From: an uncultured Granulosicoccaceae bacterium
Lineage (GTDB): Bacteria > Pseudomonadota > Gammaproteobacteria > Granulosicoccales > Granulosicoccaceae
Reading direction: 5' to 3'
Length of the DNA stretch: 64,000 bases
NCBI GenBank assembly: GCA_937998875.1
Contig: CALLBO010000025.1
Coordinates: 1-64,000, forward strand
This document shows, piece by piece, positions 8,562 through 17,239 of this stretch. The first letter of the stretch is position 1. Every line of letters begins with the position of its first letter. The position numbers were made by a program, and so were the translations under genes. Below the pieces are notes generated by a model. It saw only the letters and a list, made by a program, of their open reading frames with translations. It was not told the DNA's origin and made no database searches.

Positions 8562-9505
8562 CGCTCTTTCACCTTATTTAGTGCCTTAACGTAAATTGAA
8601 GCAAGCCCGAACACTGTGACAAATAATATGATCGCAAAGGCACTGGAGTAACCGGTACGCCATTTCTCAAACGCCTCGCGTTTTAGATTTATTGATGCCA
8701 TCTCTGTTACTGAGCCCGGCCCTCCTCCGGTCAGCTGCACAACCAGATCAAACATTTTAAAATTTTCGATACCGCGAAACAAAACTGCCAACATCAGAAA
8801 CGGCAATACCATTGGAATAGTGATGGTAAAGAACTGGCGTAGTTTTGAAGCGCGATCAACCTCTGCAGCCTCATAGATGTAGTCTGGAATACTGCGCAGC
8901 CCTGCCAGACAAATCAGCATCACAAATGGCGTCCACATCCAGGTATCAACAATTACGATTGCCCACGGTGCCAGATCGACCGACCCGAGCATCTCGAAGC
9001 TTGACGGATCGGCACCGGTAAAAAAAGCAACGATATAGTTGAACAATCCAATTTGAGGTTGATATAAGAATGTCCAGAAGTTACCCACCACTGCCGGCGA
9101 TAACATCATGGGCAACACAATAATCGTGGTCCACATGTCGTTGCCTCGGAATTTTCGATTAATTAACCAGGCTAGTGCGAAACCCAGCAGAACCTGGAAG
9201 AACAGCGTCCAGAATAAAAAGTGCGCTGTCGCCTGCATCGACAACCAGATATCACTATCGCCCAGTATTCGCTCGTAATTCCGTATGCCAATGTATTTGA
9301 CTTCGCGGTTTATCCGGTTGGCTTTAAAATCAGTGAAACTGAGGTTGATGGTCCACAGCAACGGAAAGATGTTGATAGCGAGCAGTAAAAATATGGTAGG
9401 CCCGACAAACAGCCAGGCGATTGCCCGATCTGACAAGCCTCGTATTTTTCTGGCGACTCGCTTTGGGGTTTTGTTCGCAAGTTTATCTGCGGTGGTATCA
9501 GACAT
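8558..9505 (-). CDS. ABC transporter permease, MalF/UgpA type
   Basis: This 315-aa inner-membrane permease has a basic cytoplasmic N-terminus (KTPKRVARKIRGLSDRA), six predicted helices and the EAA loop (YIYEAAEVDRASKLRQFFTI). It forms the transmembrane channel with the MalG-type partner encoded next. It is separated from the binding-protein gene by 180 bp containing a strong stem-loop. Confidence 0.9.
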   Translation of the reverse strand: MSDTTADKLANKTPKRVARKIRGLSDRAIAWLFVGPTIFLLLAINIFPLLWTINLSFTDFKANRINREVKYIGIRNYERILGDSDIWLSMQATAHFLFWTLFFQVLLGFALAWLINRKFRGNDMWTTIIVLPMMLSPAVVGNFWTFLYQPQIGLFNYIVAFFTGADPSSFEMLGSVDLAPWAIVIVDTWMWTPFVMLICLAGLRSIPDYIYEAAEVDRASKLRQFFTITIPMVLPFLMLAVLFRGIENFKMFDLVVQLTGGGPGSVTEMASINLKREAFEKWRTGYSSAFAIILFVTVFGLASIYVKALNKVKER

Positions 9506-9622
9506 TCGCTAATCCATCGGCAAGGTTGTTTCGGCGCTGGTGCATTGGTGATTTGATGTTTATGACTGGCATAAAGATACCGCCAGCAAGATTAAGCTGG
9601 AGATTGACAACGGTAGGAATAT

Positions 9623-9653
9623 GGCTGGTGGCGGTATTAACCGGCCACCAGCC
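9623..9653 (-). promoter_or_regulatory. intercistronic stem-loop between binding protein and permease genes
   Basis: GGCTGGTGGC (9623-9632) pairs perfectly with GCCACCAGCC (9644-9653). GGT/ACC continues the stem around an ATTA loop with one bulged base, giving 13 bp in all. No T-run follows on the minus strand, so it is not a full intrinsic terminator. In ABC operons such hairpins often protect the upstream message and keep binding protein in excess over membrane parts. Confidence 0.6.
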
Positions 9654-9686
9654 GACTAGCTCGCGGACAGATTCCGGAACAGACTC

Positions 9687-11006
9687 TTAGAGTTTGCCTT
9701 CGTCTTCGAAAACTTCAGTCCAGTCTTCGATCAACTTGTCCAAAGCTTCCTGTGCCGTGCCCTGATCAGCAACAACATAGTCATGCACGCGTTTTTGCAT
9801 GGCCAGTAACAGCTCCGCATAGGCAGGTTCCTGCCAGAAGTCCTGCACATCCTCCATGGCCATTAAAAAGTCAGCAGCAAACGGAGCGCTGTCTTTAAAT
9901 GTGTCGCTGTTTAGTACGGAGTTGTGTGCAGAGTAGCCACCCATGCTCCACCACTTCGCCTGCACTTCAGGGTCTGCAAACCACTTGATGTACTCAAGCG
10001 ATGCGTCTTTCTTGTCTGAGTACGAGACGACGGAAATGCCCTGTCCACCCAGCGTTGAACCTGCCTGATTTTGTGGTGGGTTGACGAAGAAGTCTATCTT
10101 GTCTCCTCCGGTATCAGCGTCGGCGTAAAGTCCTGGGAAGAACGCAAACCAGTTCATCGCCATCGCAACCTGACCGGACTTGAATGCATCCAGACTTTCA
10201 CCCATGTAGGAGTTGGTGTAGCCCGGTGGAGTTGCCGTTTCGTAGAATTCTTTATAGAACTCCAGTGCTTCAACAGCTTCCGCAGAGTTTACAGCGCCTT
10301 CCATATCGTACTTACCGGGTGTGTTTTCATACTTGAATCCCCAGGGATACAAGGCACTTGTTGCGCCCATAGTGATACCTTCTGATCCGCGTTCAGTGAA
10401 GATCGCAGCACCGTAGACTGTCTTTCCATCAATCTCCCGGCCCTGGAAAAACTGTGCAATTTTAAGCATTTCTTTTTGTGTTTTTGGCTCGCCAAGCTCC
10501 TCTCCGGTAGCCTCTTTATAGGCAGCTTTTATGTCATCGCGCTCAAACCAGTCTTTGCGATAAAACCAGCCATTTGCATCACCCATGGCGGGTAGCGCAT
10601 AGTAGTTTGGCGTACCTTTCGGCCATGTGGAGTAAGCGTATACCGTAGCTGGCGCGAAATCGTCCATGCTGATGCCTTCGCTATCGAAGAAGTCATTCAG
10701 CTTTACGTAGTGCCCGTTTTCAGCTCCACCTCCAATCCATTGACTGTCACCGATTAAAAGGTCGCACAGCTTGCCACCCGAATTCAGCTCATTGAGCATA
10801 CGGTCTGCGAAGTTCGGCCACGGTACAAATTCAAAATTCATTGTGTGTCCGCTGGCGGACTCAAAGTCTTTACTTAGCTCGACAAGGGCGTTGGCAGGAT
10901 CCCATGCGGCCCAGCACAAAGTGAGGTCTTCAGCTTTTGTCGCGGCAGACATTGTTGCCGCAGCGAGAGACAAAACCCCGACAGACGCAATTTTCAGATG
11001 ATTCAT
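9687..11006 (-). CDS. carbohydrate-type ABC transporter periplasmic binding protein
   Basis: This 439-aa secreted binding protein is of the SBP_bac_1 type. The start at 11006 is fixed by GGAGGAAGA just before the ATG and by the signal peptide MNHLKIASVGVLSLAAATMSA (split here by description: basic n-region, hydrophobic core, cleavage after TKA). A longer upstream reading lacks these. The mature protein is rich in Trp and acidic residues (LCWAAWDPANALVELS), typical of sugar and polyol binders. It is the first gene of the importer, kinase and regulator operon. The ligand is unknown; glycerol, dihydroxyacetone, erythritol-like tetritols or a hexose are all possible. Confidence 0.9.
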   Translation of the reverse strand: MNHLKIASVGVLSLAAATMSAATKAEDLTLCWAAWDPANALVELSKDFESASGHTMNFEFVPWPNFADRMLNELNSGGKLCDLLIGDSQWIGGGAENGHYVKLNDFFDSEGISMDDFAPATVYAYSTWPKGTPNYYALPAMGDANGWFYRKDWFERDDIKAAYKEATGEELGEPKTQKEMLKIAQFFQGREIDGKTVYGAAIFTERGSEGITMGATSALYPWGFKYENTPGKYDMEGAVNSAEAVEALEFYKEFYETATPPGYTNSYMGESLDAFKSGQVAMAMNWFAFFPGLYADADTGGDKIDFFVNPPQNQAGSTLGGQGISVVSYSDKKDASLEYIKWFADPEVQAKWWSMGGYSAHNSVLNSDTFKDSAPFAADFLMAMEDVQDFWQEPAYAELLLAMQKRVHDYVVADQGTAQEALDKLIEDWTEVFEDEGKL

Positions 11007-11064
11007 TCTTCCTCCGGATAGGTGCAATAAGTTGTCTAGAGAACCGACCAATGGCTCTGACATC

Positions 11065-11110
11065 AGTCTAAATGATGAACGTACCTCAAGTCCAGAAAAA
11101 AGTTTAGACT
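11065..11110. promoter_or_regulatory. inverted repeat in the divergent promoter region
   Basis: AGTCTAAA (11065-11072) and TTTAGACT (11103-11110) are perfect inverted copies 30 bp apart. They lie between the importer operon start (11006, minus) and the MOSC gene (11211, plus), and could be half-sites or paired operators, for instance of the operon's LacI regulator. No CG-centred LacI palindrome was obvious. Confidence 0.3.
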
Positions 11111-11210
11111 CGTCCGTCAACCTTCGGCTGCAGGTCAGTCGCAAAGCGCCTCTCTGGCTATTGTGCGGGCAATGCCGGATACTACCGGCCCTGACAAATT
11201 AGGCTCGCTT

Positions 11211-11984
11211 ATGTCTGCAACAATAAATGCATTGACGCGATTTCCGGTTAAGGGACTGAGTGGTGAAGCACTTGAAAGAGTGCAGCTTGAAATCGGAGAG
11301 GGATTTCCGAATGACCGAAAATTCGGGTTTGCACGCCCAAACAGTGGCTTTGATGCCATAGATCCCAAACCTTTGCCGAAGTCGAAGTTTTACATGCTTG
11401 CACGTGACGCGAAGCTGGCAATGCTCCGGTCCGAGCTTAATGACACCACCAACCTGTTATCGTTATCCACACCTCACAAAGAGGGACAGTTTGATATCAG
11501 CACTGTCGATGGCAGACAGGACGCCAGCCTTTTCCTGAAGACCTACCTGGCTTTACCGGATGAAGAAACACCGACGCTGTATGAAGCATCACCGCATCGA
11601 TTCACGGACGTGTCTGTGGTTTCACCGGTGATGATGAATACCGTATCTATCATCAATGTCGATAGCGTTGCCGCCTTCTCAAAAGCTATCGGTCACGATG
11701 TTGATCCACGCAGATTTCGAGGCAATATCCACTTATCCGGTTTACCGGCATTTCACGAGCTTGAACTGGTTGATCGGAACATTCGCATCGGTACGGCGAT
11801 GTTGAAGATCGTCTCTCGAACAAAGCGTTGCCCGGCTACCGAAGTCGATCTCTCTACAGGTAACCGCGATCTAAAAGTACCAAAGCTCCTGCAGAAACAA
11901 TACGGTCACATGGACATGGGTGTGTACGCTGAGGTACTTAATGGTGGCTTGATCTCACAGGGCGATGAGGCAGTATTGTTATAA
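11211..11984 (+). CDS. MOSC-domain protein
   Basis: This is a cytosolic protein of about 257 aa. I start it at ATG 11211 (MSATINALTRFPVKGLSGEA), which is where MOSC N-terminal (MOSC_N) homology begins; the upstream frame is unlikely coding. The core shows the MOSC signature: RRFRGNIHL, then the conserved Cys in SRTKRCPATEVD, then a GVYAEVLNGG barrel strand. MOSC proteins bind or transfer sulfur or molybdenum-cofactor species. Some serve as amidoxime-reducing components with redox partners, but none is fused here. It is divergent from the sugar importer, with no obvious functional link. The reaction is unassigned. Confidence 0.85.
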   Translation: MSATINALTRFPVKGLSGEALERVQLEIGEGFPNDRKFGFARPNSGFDAIDPKPLPKSKFYMLARDAKLAMLRSELNDTTNLLSLSTPHKEGQFDISTVDGRQDASLFLKTYLALPDEETPTLYEASPHRFTDVSVVSPVMMNTVSIINVDSVAAFSKAIGHDVDPRRFRGNIHLSGLPAFHELELVDRNIRIGTAMLKIVSRTKRCPATEVDLSTGNRDLKVPKLLQKQYGHMDMGVYAEVLNGGLISQGDEAVLL

Positions 11985-12104
11985 GCACAATAACCGTTGA
12001 GCCTGGGTTTCCCGAACATGGAAATTACATATCAGAGTGAGGTCTTGTCTTGCCTCTGCGCTACATCGCATCACTGCTACGGAGCAAGCTCAGGATAACC
12101 ACAG

Positions 12105-13208
12105 CTAAGATTCCACCTGTATTGGCTGATAGTCACAATCAATGCCTGCGTAAGCAGGCCCGAATACAGATAACGCTTTGACAGACGTAAACTCTACCGG
12201 CGCGGGTAAAAGTACCACAGTGAGCGACTGTCCGGGATAGACGTCAGGGTTCGCAACCGGATGACCTGTGTCTGTATCAAAAAGACAAATCAGATCCGGT
12301 ATCGTCACACAGACTTCATCATTAATCCATCCAGCCAGATTCTCATTTTTTACCAAAACCCTGAAATTTTTATTGCTATAAAAATCTCTACCTTCGATTT
12401 CAATACTGCCCTTGGTAAAGCCGTCTATGGTTTGATATTTAACCGTGCTGGCTACACCGTTGAAGGCGACCAGACCGCCACCCGCTTCCGCAACTACAGC
12501 GGGTGTGTTGGTGTTGGAGAGAGATTTACGCCAGGTACGCCCTAAACTCAAAGATCTGGATATCGTACCCGGTATCAAAGCATTCCTTAGTACTCGCATC
12601 TCTAACGCGTGATCTATAGCGGCAATGTCATTTTTACTAACCAGACTTAGTGCTCGCACAAGTGACTCGGCCCGCTGATCGTCTTTTACATTGTCAAGTA
12701 CAAAGGTCTCACCAAATTCATTTGCTGCAAAAATCGGTGACGCAGGCAACCCCGCAAAGTAATACGTAGAGTGTGTGATTTCCGGTACCGCTCTTCCTGC
12801 GGGATCGGCGTCCAGAATATAGTGATCATTCATTGCCGCACAATAAAAAGCAACCGCCGTATTGGACCCTCCGAGCTCGCAAGCAGTAGTTGCATAAAAA
12901 TTTCTGCCTAGATACTTCTGAAACGAATCATAGGCATGCAATATTGGATGTTTGTCGCACCTTGGCAGTCCATGATACAAACTCTCTTCCTCTGCCCTTA
13001 TCGGAGAAACAGCGCCCAATAAGTATGGTGTACAGATTAACGCATCGTCCGGAACATCGTTGATGTCCACCAGATTAAAGACCTTACCCGCTGCAAGTGC
13101 TTCTCTAATTAGTGATTTACCTTCTTCCAAATCACCCCCACCACCAGCGCCGAGAATGACAGCACCATGAAGTATATCCAACAGGTCTTCTTCACTAAGT
13201 TTTTTCAT
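12105..13208 (-). CDS. DUF917-family protein
   Basis: The product is 367 aa. It begins with the family's glycine-rich loop (ILHGAVILGAGGGGDLEEG) and has ACELGGSNTAVAFY, PEITHSTYYFAG and AEAGGGLVAFNG. DUF917 proteins are relatives of hydantoinase/S-methyl-thiohydantoin desulfurase enzymes. Many are found next to nucleobase or hydantoin transport genes, and the activity of most is untested. It is the last gene of the PotABCD-like importer operon, six bases after a permease, so it most likely acts on the imported compound. It has no signal peptide, so it is cytosolic. Confidence 0.8.
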   Translation of the reverse strand: MKKLSEEDLLDILHGAVILGAGGGGDLEEGKSLIREALAAGKVFNLVDINDVPDDALICTPYLLGAVSPIRAEEESLYHGLPRCDKHPILHAYDSFQKYLGRNFYATTACELGGSNTAVAFYCAAMNDHYILDADPAGRAVPEITHSTYYFAGLPASPIFAANEFGETFVLDNVKDDQRAESLVRALSLVSKNDIAAIDHALEMRVLRNALIPGTISRSLSLGRTWRKSLSNTNTPAVVAEAGGGLVAFNGVASTVKYQTIDGFTKGSIEIEGRDFYSNKNFRVLVKNENLAGWINDEVCVTIPDLICLFDTDTGHPVANPDVYPGQSLTVVLLPAPVEFTSVKALSVFGPAYAGIDCDYQPIQVES

Positions 13209-13214
13209 AAACAG

Positions 13215-14009
13215 CTACGTGTCTTTTTGTGCACCGAGCAGTGTGAGTAAGTCGGTAGATCTCGCGATCAACAACAAAGCCATTACGGTGGTTGCAACGA
13301 AAAACATCGCCGCCGATGCAACAACCGGAGAATAACCGTACCGGACATTGTTAAATATTTTTATTGGCAGCGTCTCTACAACGAAGCCCGATATCATATT
13401 GGCAACGAGATATTCGTTAAAACTGATTATTGCAACCAGCACGAAACCGGTAATTAAATACGGCGTTATCAGTGGTAGTACGACTGTGGTAAACAATTTC
13501 CAGGGAGATGCCCCCATAATGGTTGCGGCTTCCACAACATCATCAGATAGACTGACAAAGCCCCGTGAAATAATTACCAACGGCAATGTCACGAAGAATA
13601 TTCCATGTGAAATCATGGTAGCCTCTATGCGTCCGTACCAACCTACTTCCGCCCAGAAAAGACTCGCGCCGAGTGCCAGTATGATCGGCGGCAACATGAA
13701 TGGCCCCAGCCCCAAAGCAAACGTGAATTGCGAGAATCTGCTTTTGAGTCTCCACAACACATAATTTATAACCAGCGCTAATGACACTGAAATGATCGCA
13801 GCGCACACTGCAATCAACAGCGACAAACCCATTGCCTTTAACCAGTCTGATTCCGTAAACAGAACATTGTACCAACGCAGAGAAAACTCACCGGGCGGGA
13901 AGGCAATTGTCTTTGAAGCGCCAATCGAGACGCCCGCTACAACAATAAATGGCATTATGATGGCTAAAAGCAATACCGCTAGATATACTCGACCACCAAT
14001 TCCGTTCAT
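13215..14009 (-). CDS. ABC transporter permease, PotC/YdcV type
   Basis: This 264-aa inner-membrane protein has about six helices. Its EAA loop is DVVEAATIMGASPWKLFTTVVLP. The N-terminal block (FPPGEFSLRWYNVLF) is the hallmark of the second permease in polyamine- and iron-type importers. It overlaps the first permease by ATGA, so the two are coupled. Confidence 0.9.
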   Translation of the reverse strand: MNGIGGRVYLAVLLLAIIMPFIVVAGVSIGASKTIAFPPGEFSLRWYNVLFTESDWLKAMGLSLLIAVCAAIISVSLALVINYVLWRLKSRFSQFTFALGLGPFMLPPIILALGASLFWAEVGWYGRIEATMISHGIFFVTLPLVIISRGFVSLSDDVVEAATIMGASPWKLFTTVVLPLITPYLITGFVLVAIISFNEYLVANMISGFVVETLPIKIFNNVRYGYSPVVASAAMFFVATTVMALLLIARSTDLLTLLGAQKDT

Positions 14010-14842
14010 GCGGTTCTCTTGCGTGATGCAAGCAGAGAAATCAATAATATTACACCGGTAATAATTAACATGATCACGGCCAATGCCGAACCGAGTGGCA
14101 GATTCGCGTCCCCCAGTGCTTTATCGCTAATCATCACTGTCATTGTCCAGTCCCTGGGTCTGCCCAGCATGATGGGCATAACAAATACACCAAGCAAGTA
14201 GACAAACATAGTAAGAGTCAGCGCAATGAGCGTCTGCATGAAGATAGGCAGCGTTACATACAAGGTAACCAAATGTGGTGCCGTACCGAGGGTTTGTGCC
14301 GCTTCTTCAATGCTTTTGTCCCGACCTGCCACTTGCGGATAAAGGATTAACGATACAACCGAAAAACCTAACATCACCAGGCCTATCATCATCGCACCAA
14401 AACTCGGAGACAGGGAACGCGGGTTATCCCAAAATCCTAACGCACCAAGCAAGCGAGGAATACCGGCACTCTCAGACAGCAAAATTAGCCAGGAAAAGCC
14501 CACAATAACTTCGCTAAGACACATCAGCGACAAAAGCACCAGTATCCAGAATAGCTGCCATTTTCGTGATAACTCTGCGATGGCGAGCATCGCGGTAAAA
14601 GCAAGAATAACGACTAACACGGCACCTAAAGCTGTGGTCCAAAGTGTTCGCAAAGTTACGTTCAGGTAGAAGCCGGAGAAGAACTTTTGATAGTTTTCCC
14701 ACGTGAAGGTTTCCTGATAGAACGCCATAGGATCGGCTTTATAAAAGCTGACAACTACCATAAAGGCAAGCGGCACCAAAAAGAAAACGCACAGTATTCC
14801 GAATGCTGTCATTCCAAGTACGCGTGGGACAAAAAGATTCAC
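14006..14842 (-). CDS. ABC transporter permease, PotB/YdcU type
   Basis: This 278-aa permease opens with a transmembrane helix and FTWENYQKFFSGFY, typical of PotB-like subunits. Its EAA-like loop is EEAAQTLGTAPHLVTLYVTLP. It overlaps the ATPase stop by ATGA and the next permease start by ATGA. It forms the heterodimeric channel with the following gene product. Confidence 0.9.
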   Translation of the reverse strand: MNLFVPRVLGMTAFGILCVFFLVPLAFMVVVSFYKADPMAFYQETFTWENYQKFFSGFYLNVTLRTLWTTALGAVLVVILAFTAMLAIAELSRKWQLFWILVLLSLMCLSEVIVGFSWLILLSESAGIPRLLGALGFWDNPRSLSPSFGAMMIGLVMLGFSVVSLILYPQVAGRDKSIEEAAQTLGTAPHLVTLYVTLPIFMQTLIALTLTMFVYLLGVFVMPIMLGRPRDWTMTVMISDKALGDANLPLGSALAVIMLIITGVILLISLLASRKRTA

Positions 14843-15930
14843 CCGGATTCACCAGGTAAAAACCACGCTTGCGACCAATCCCAACTGAGGCCAACCGTGT
14901 CTCCCACAGAAACCTCGTAGTCGTTGTTTTGCAGCATTGTTTGTTTAATCAAATGACCGTCGATATCTATATCATGTTCTATCAAAGCGCCAATGGTTCG
15001 TTGCATCACCACTGCGCCTTGCAGAAAAGCCCCTGAATTTCCACTTGAATTGCCCCTTGAATTGCCACTTGAATTGCCCGGTGGAAGCAAAGTGATAGTC
15101 TCAGGGCGTACGGTGAGCGTCTGAGTACCACGCAGATCAGTGCCGATAACTATAGATGAACCCAGGTTGTATTCTTTAAATCGGACCGCGCCGGATTCTA
15201 TAGTGACGTCAAACAAGTTATTGGCGCCAATAAATTCAGCCACAAATCTGCTGGAGGGTTGTTGATACACCTCTTTCGGTGATCCTGCCTGCTCTATCTT
15301 GCCATTGTTCAGAATAACAATACGATCCGCCAGTGCCATTGCTTCACTTTGATCATGGGTAACAAATATCGTCGTAACGCCAAGCTGTTTTTGAAGCTTC
15401 TTAACCTCTTGTTGCAAGTGATCACGTAAACCGGCATCTAGTGCGGAAAACGGTTCATCCATTAGAAATAGCCTCGGCTCAAGTGCCAGCGCACGTGCAA
15501 TAGCAACCCTTTGCTTCTGACCACCTGAAAGTGACGTGACTGCACGGGCTCCAAACCCGGTTAATCCCGTTAACTTCAGCAATTCTTCTACACGTGTTTT
15601 AGTTGTCTCAGCATCGACACCACGCATCTTCAAGCCATAGGCGATATTGCGGCTAACGTTCAGGTGGGGGAATAGCGCCAGCGATTGAAATACCATACCG
15701 ATATTGCGTTTATGACTGGCTAACCTGGTCAGAGATTCACCATCCAGTTGCAATTCTCCGGAATCGCTTTGTTCCAGACCGGCAATGATGCGTAAGAGCG
15801 TGGTTTTACCACAACCGGATGAGCCGAGCAGACAGATAAACTCGCCACTTTTAATACGCAGCGAGACGTCGTCAAGCGCTACGGTTTTGCCGAAGCGCTT
15901 GTCGACTTTAGAAATGACCAACTCAGACAT
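14839..15930 (-). CDS. ABC transporter ATPase, PotA type
   Basis: This 363-aa ATPase has Walker A GSSGCGKTTL, Q-loop VFQSLALFPHL, signature SLSGGQKQRVAIARAL, Walker B LFLMDEPFSALD, switch His FVTHDQSEAM and a C-terminal TOBE domain. Two oddities stand out. A low-complexity linker GNSSGNSRGNSSGNSG, from four 12-bp repeats, sits inside the TOBE region. The ATG has no ribosome-binding site and lies within a perfect hairpin (15924-15948), so translation may be weak or regulated relative to the upstream binding protein. Confidence 0.9.
   Translation of the reverse strand: MSELVISKVDKRFGKTVALDDVSLRIKSGEFICLLGSSGCGKTTLLRIIAGLEQSDSGELQLDGESLTRLASHKRNIGMVFQSLALFPHLNVSRNIAYGLKMRGVDAETTKTRVEELLKLTGLTGFGARAVTSLSGGQKQRVAIARALALEPRLFLMDEPFSALDAGLRDHLQQEVKKLQKQLGVTTIFVTHDQSEAMALADRIVILNNGKIEQAGSPKEVYQQPSSRFVAEFIGANNLFDVTIESGAVRFKEYNLGSSIVIGTDLRGTQTLTVRPETITLLPPGNSSGNSRGNSSGNSGAFLQGAVVMQRTIGALIEHDIDIDGHLIKQTMLQNNDYEVSVGDTVGLSWDWSQAWFLPGESG
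15032..15079 (-). repeat. 12-bp tandem repeat (4 copies) inside the PotA-type ATPase
   Basis: Four head-to-tail 12-base units close to CTTGAATTGCCC (plus strand) occupy 15032-15079 and encode GNSS, GNSR, GNSS and GNSG. The unit length keeps the frame, so copy number can change by slippage without destroying the ATPase. Confidence 0.85.
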
Positions 15931-15948
15931 ATTTTTTAAATATGTCTG
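15924..15948 (-). promoter_or_regulatory. perfect hairpin enclosing the ATPase start codon
   Basis: CAGACATATTT (15924-15934) and AAATATGTCTG (15938-15948) form a perfect 11-bp stem with a 3-base loop. In the minus-strand message the 3' arm contains the AUG of the PotA-type ATPase, and the binding-protein UAG lies only three bases upstream of the hairpin. It could limit ATPase translation, stabilise the binding-protein message, or both. Confidence 0.6.
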
Positions 15949-15951
15949 TGA

Positions 15952-17004
15952 CTATTGCGCGATCATTTCCTGGAACTTGGATTCTAACCAGTCTCCTTCA
16001 CGCAGATGGATTTCTGTTTGTGTCTTTACCGCTTCGATTTCGCTGCCGACCGCAGAAAATTCTTCATCGGTTAAGTCCATCGAGTCACGCGGTACAATTG
16101 GAAATATACCTAGCTTGCGAGCCATAAGTGCCTGTGTTTCCGGCTTGCTCATATAGTTTATGAACTTTTCAGTGGATTCTATTTTTTTGCTGTCACGGGT
16201 AACGACCCACGACGCATCAGAAACAATACCGCCTTCTTTCGGAAAGTTAGAAGCAATTGGCTTTCCATCCCAAATTGAGAGCATGGCAACATCGTGATAA
16301 TACAGCCCAGCGTTTAGTTCACCTGCTTCAAGCGCCTGCTGAAACTGACCTTCGTCCCGATACCAGAGACTGACCTGAGGCTTTAGTTCTGCAATTTTTG
16401 CAATCACCTTTTCCAGGCCTTCCCGAGTTTGCATAACCTCGTAACCACCGAAGAAGGTTTTCGCAGTGGCCTCGATCAACCCGGAGTTGGGATTTGTGAC
16501 AATGCCAAGCTTTTTATCCCATTTGTCTTCCCACAATTCAGCCCAGCTTGTTGGAGCCTCTTTTGAATAATCCGTGTTGGTTACAAAAGTAGTGTAAAAC
16601 GCGAGCGCACCAACACCAAAGGCTTTCCCGTCATCATCCAGTTTTACGTAGCCTTCTTTCAATTCTTTAGTATTAGGCAGTTTGCTGGTATCCAGCTTTG
16701 CCCAGAGACCGGCTGCATTACCACGATAAAGAACCTCATCTGCAACCAACGAAATATCAGTGGGGGCTTTCTTCGCACGGGCGGCAGCCATCAACTGAGT
16801 CATCCATGCCGAACTTGTGGGCTGGGCAATTGAGTTTACTTCGATTCCCGTTTCCTCCGTAAAGCCAGGATAAATTTCAGCTGCCAGAGTTTCTTCAAAA
16901 AACCCACCCCACGCACTGACATTAATTGACTCAGCGGCCTGTACGGTTGTTGCACTGACAGCAAACAGTAGGCTTAGTGCTGTTATACGAATATGTCTGA
17001 TCAT
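15952..17004 (-). CDS. periplasmic binding protein, PotD/iron-type (SBP_bac_6-like)
   Basis: This 350-aa secreted binding protein starts at ATG 17004, preceded by GAGGAG with seven-base spacing. The signal peptide MIRHIRITALSLLFAVSA runs to cleavage near VQA. The mature chain opens INVSAWGGFFEETLAAEIYPGF, as in spermidine/putrescine and related binders, and shares their SWAELWEDKW and GIFPIVPRDS regions. It is the first gene of the operon. With DUF917 as the last gene, the ligand may be a cyclic amide, nucleobase-like or amine compound, which is inference from context only. Confidence 0.9.
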   Translation of the reverse strand: MIRHIRITALSLLFAVSATTVQAAESINVSAWGGFFEETLAAEIYPGFTEETGIEVNSIAQPTSSAWMTQLMAAARAKKAPTDISLVADEVLYRGNAAGLWAKLDTSKLPNTKELKEGYVKLDDDGKAFGVGALAFYTTFVTNTDYSKEAPTSWAELWEDKWDKKLGIVTNPNSGLIEATAKTFFGGYEVMQTREGLEKVIAKIAELKPQVSLWYRDEGQFQQALEAGELNAGLYYHDVAMLSIWDGKPIASNFPKEGGIVSDASWVVTRDSKKIESTEKFINYMSKPETQALMARKLGIFPIVPRDSMDLTDEEFSAVGSEIEAVKTQTEIHLREGDWLESKFQEMIAQ

Positions 17005-17239
17005 TGGCTTGCTCCTCAAAGGTTTAAAAATGATACGGCCTTGCGGGCCGATAATGATGCCGGGCTTTCGATATGTTGTAGTTTTTCGCCATTATACGCA
17101 ATGGATTACCACTATTCATGCTTGCCTACGTCTTGAACCATATCGCAGGCAGGTTGGCAAATATTTTTGATGGTGGGCGTCGCGGGTGCAATAGACGCTT
17201 GCGTGAGTGCCTGCCGCTATCCTGTCTCCACCGTTGCCC

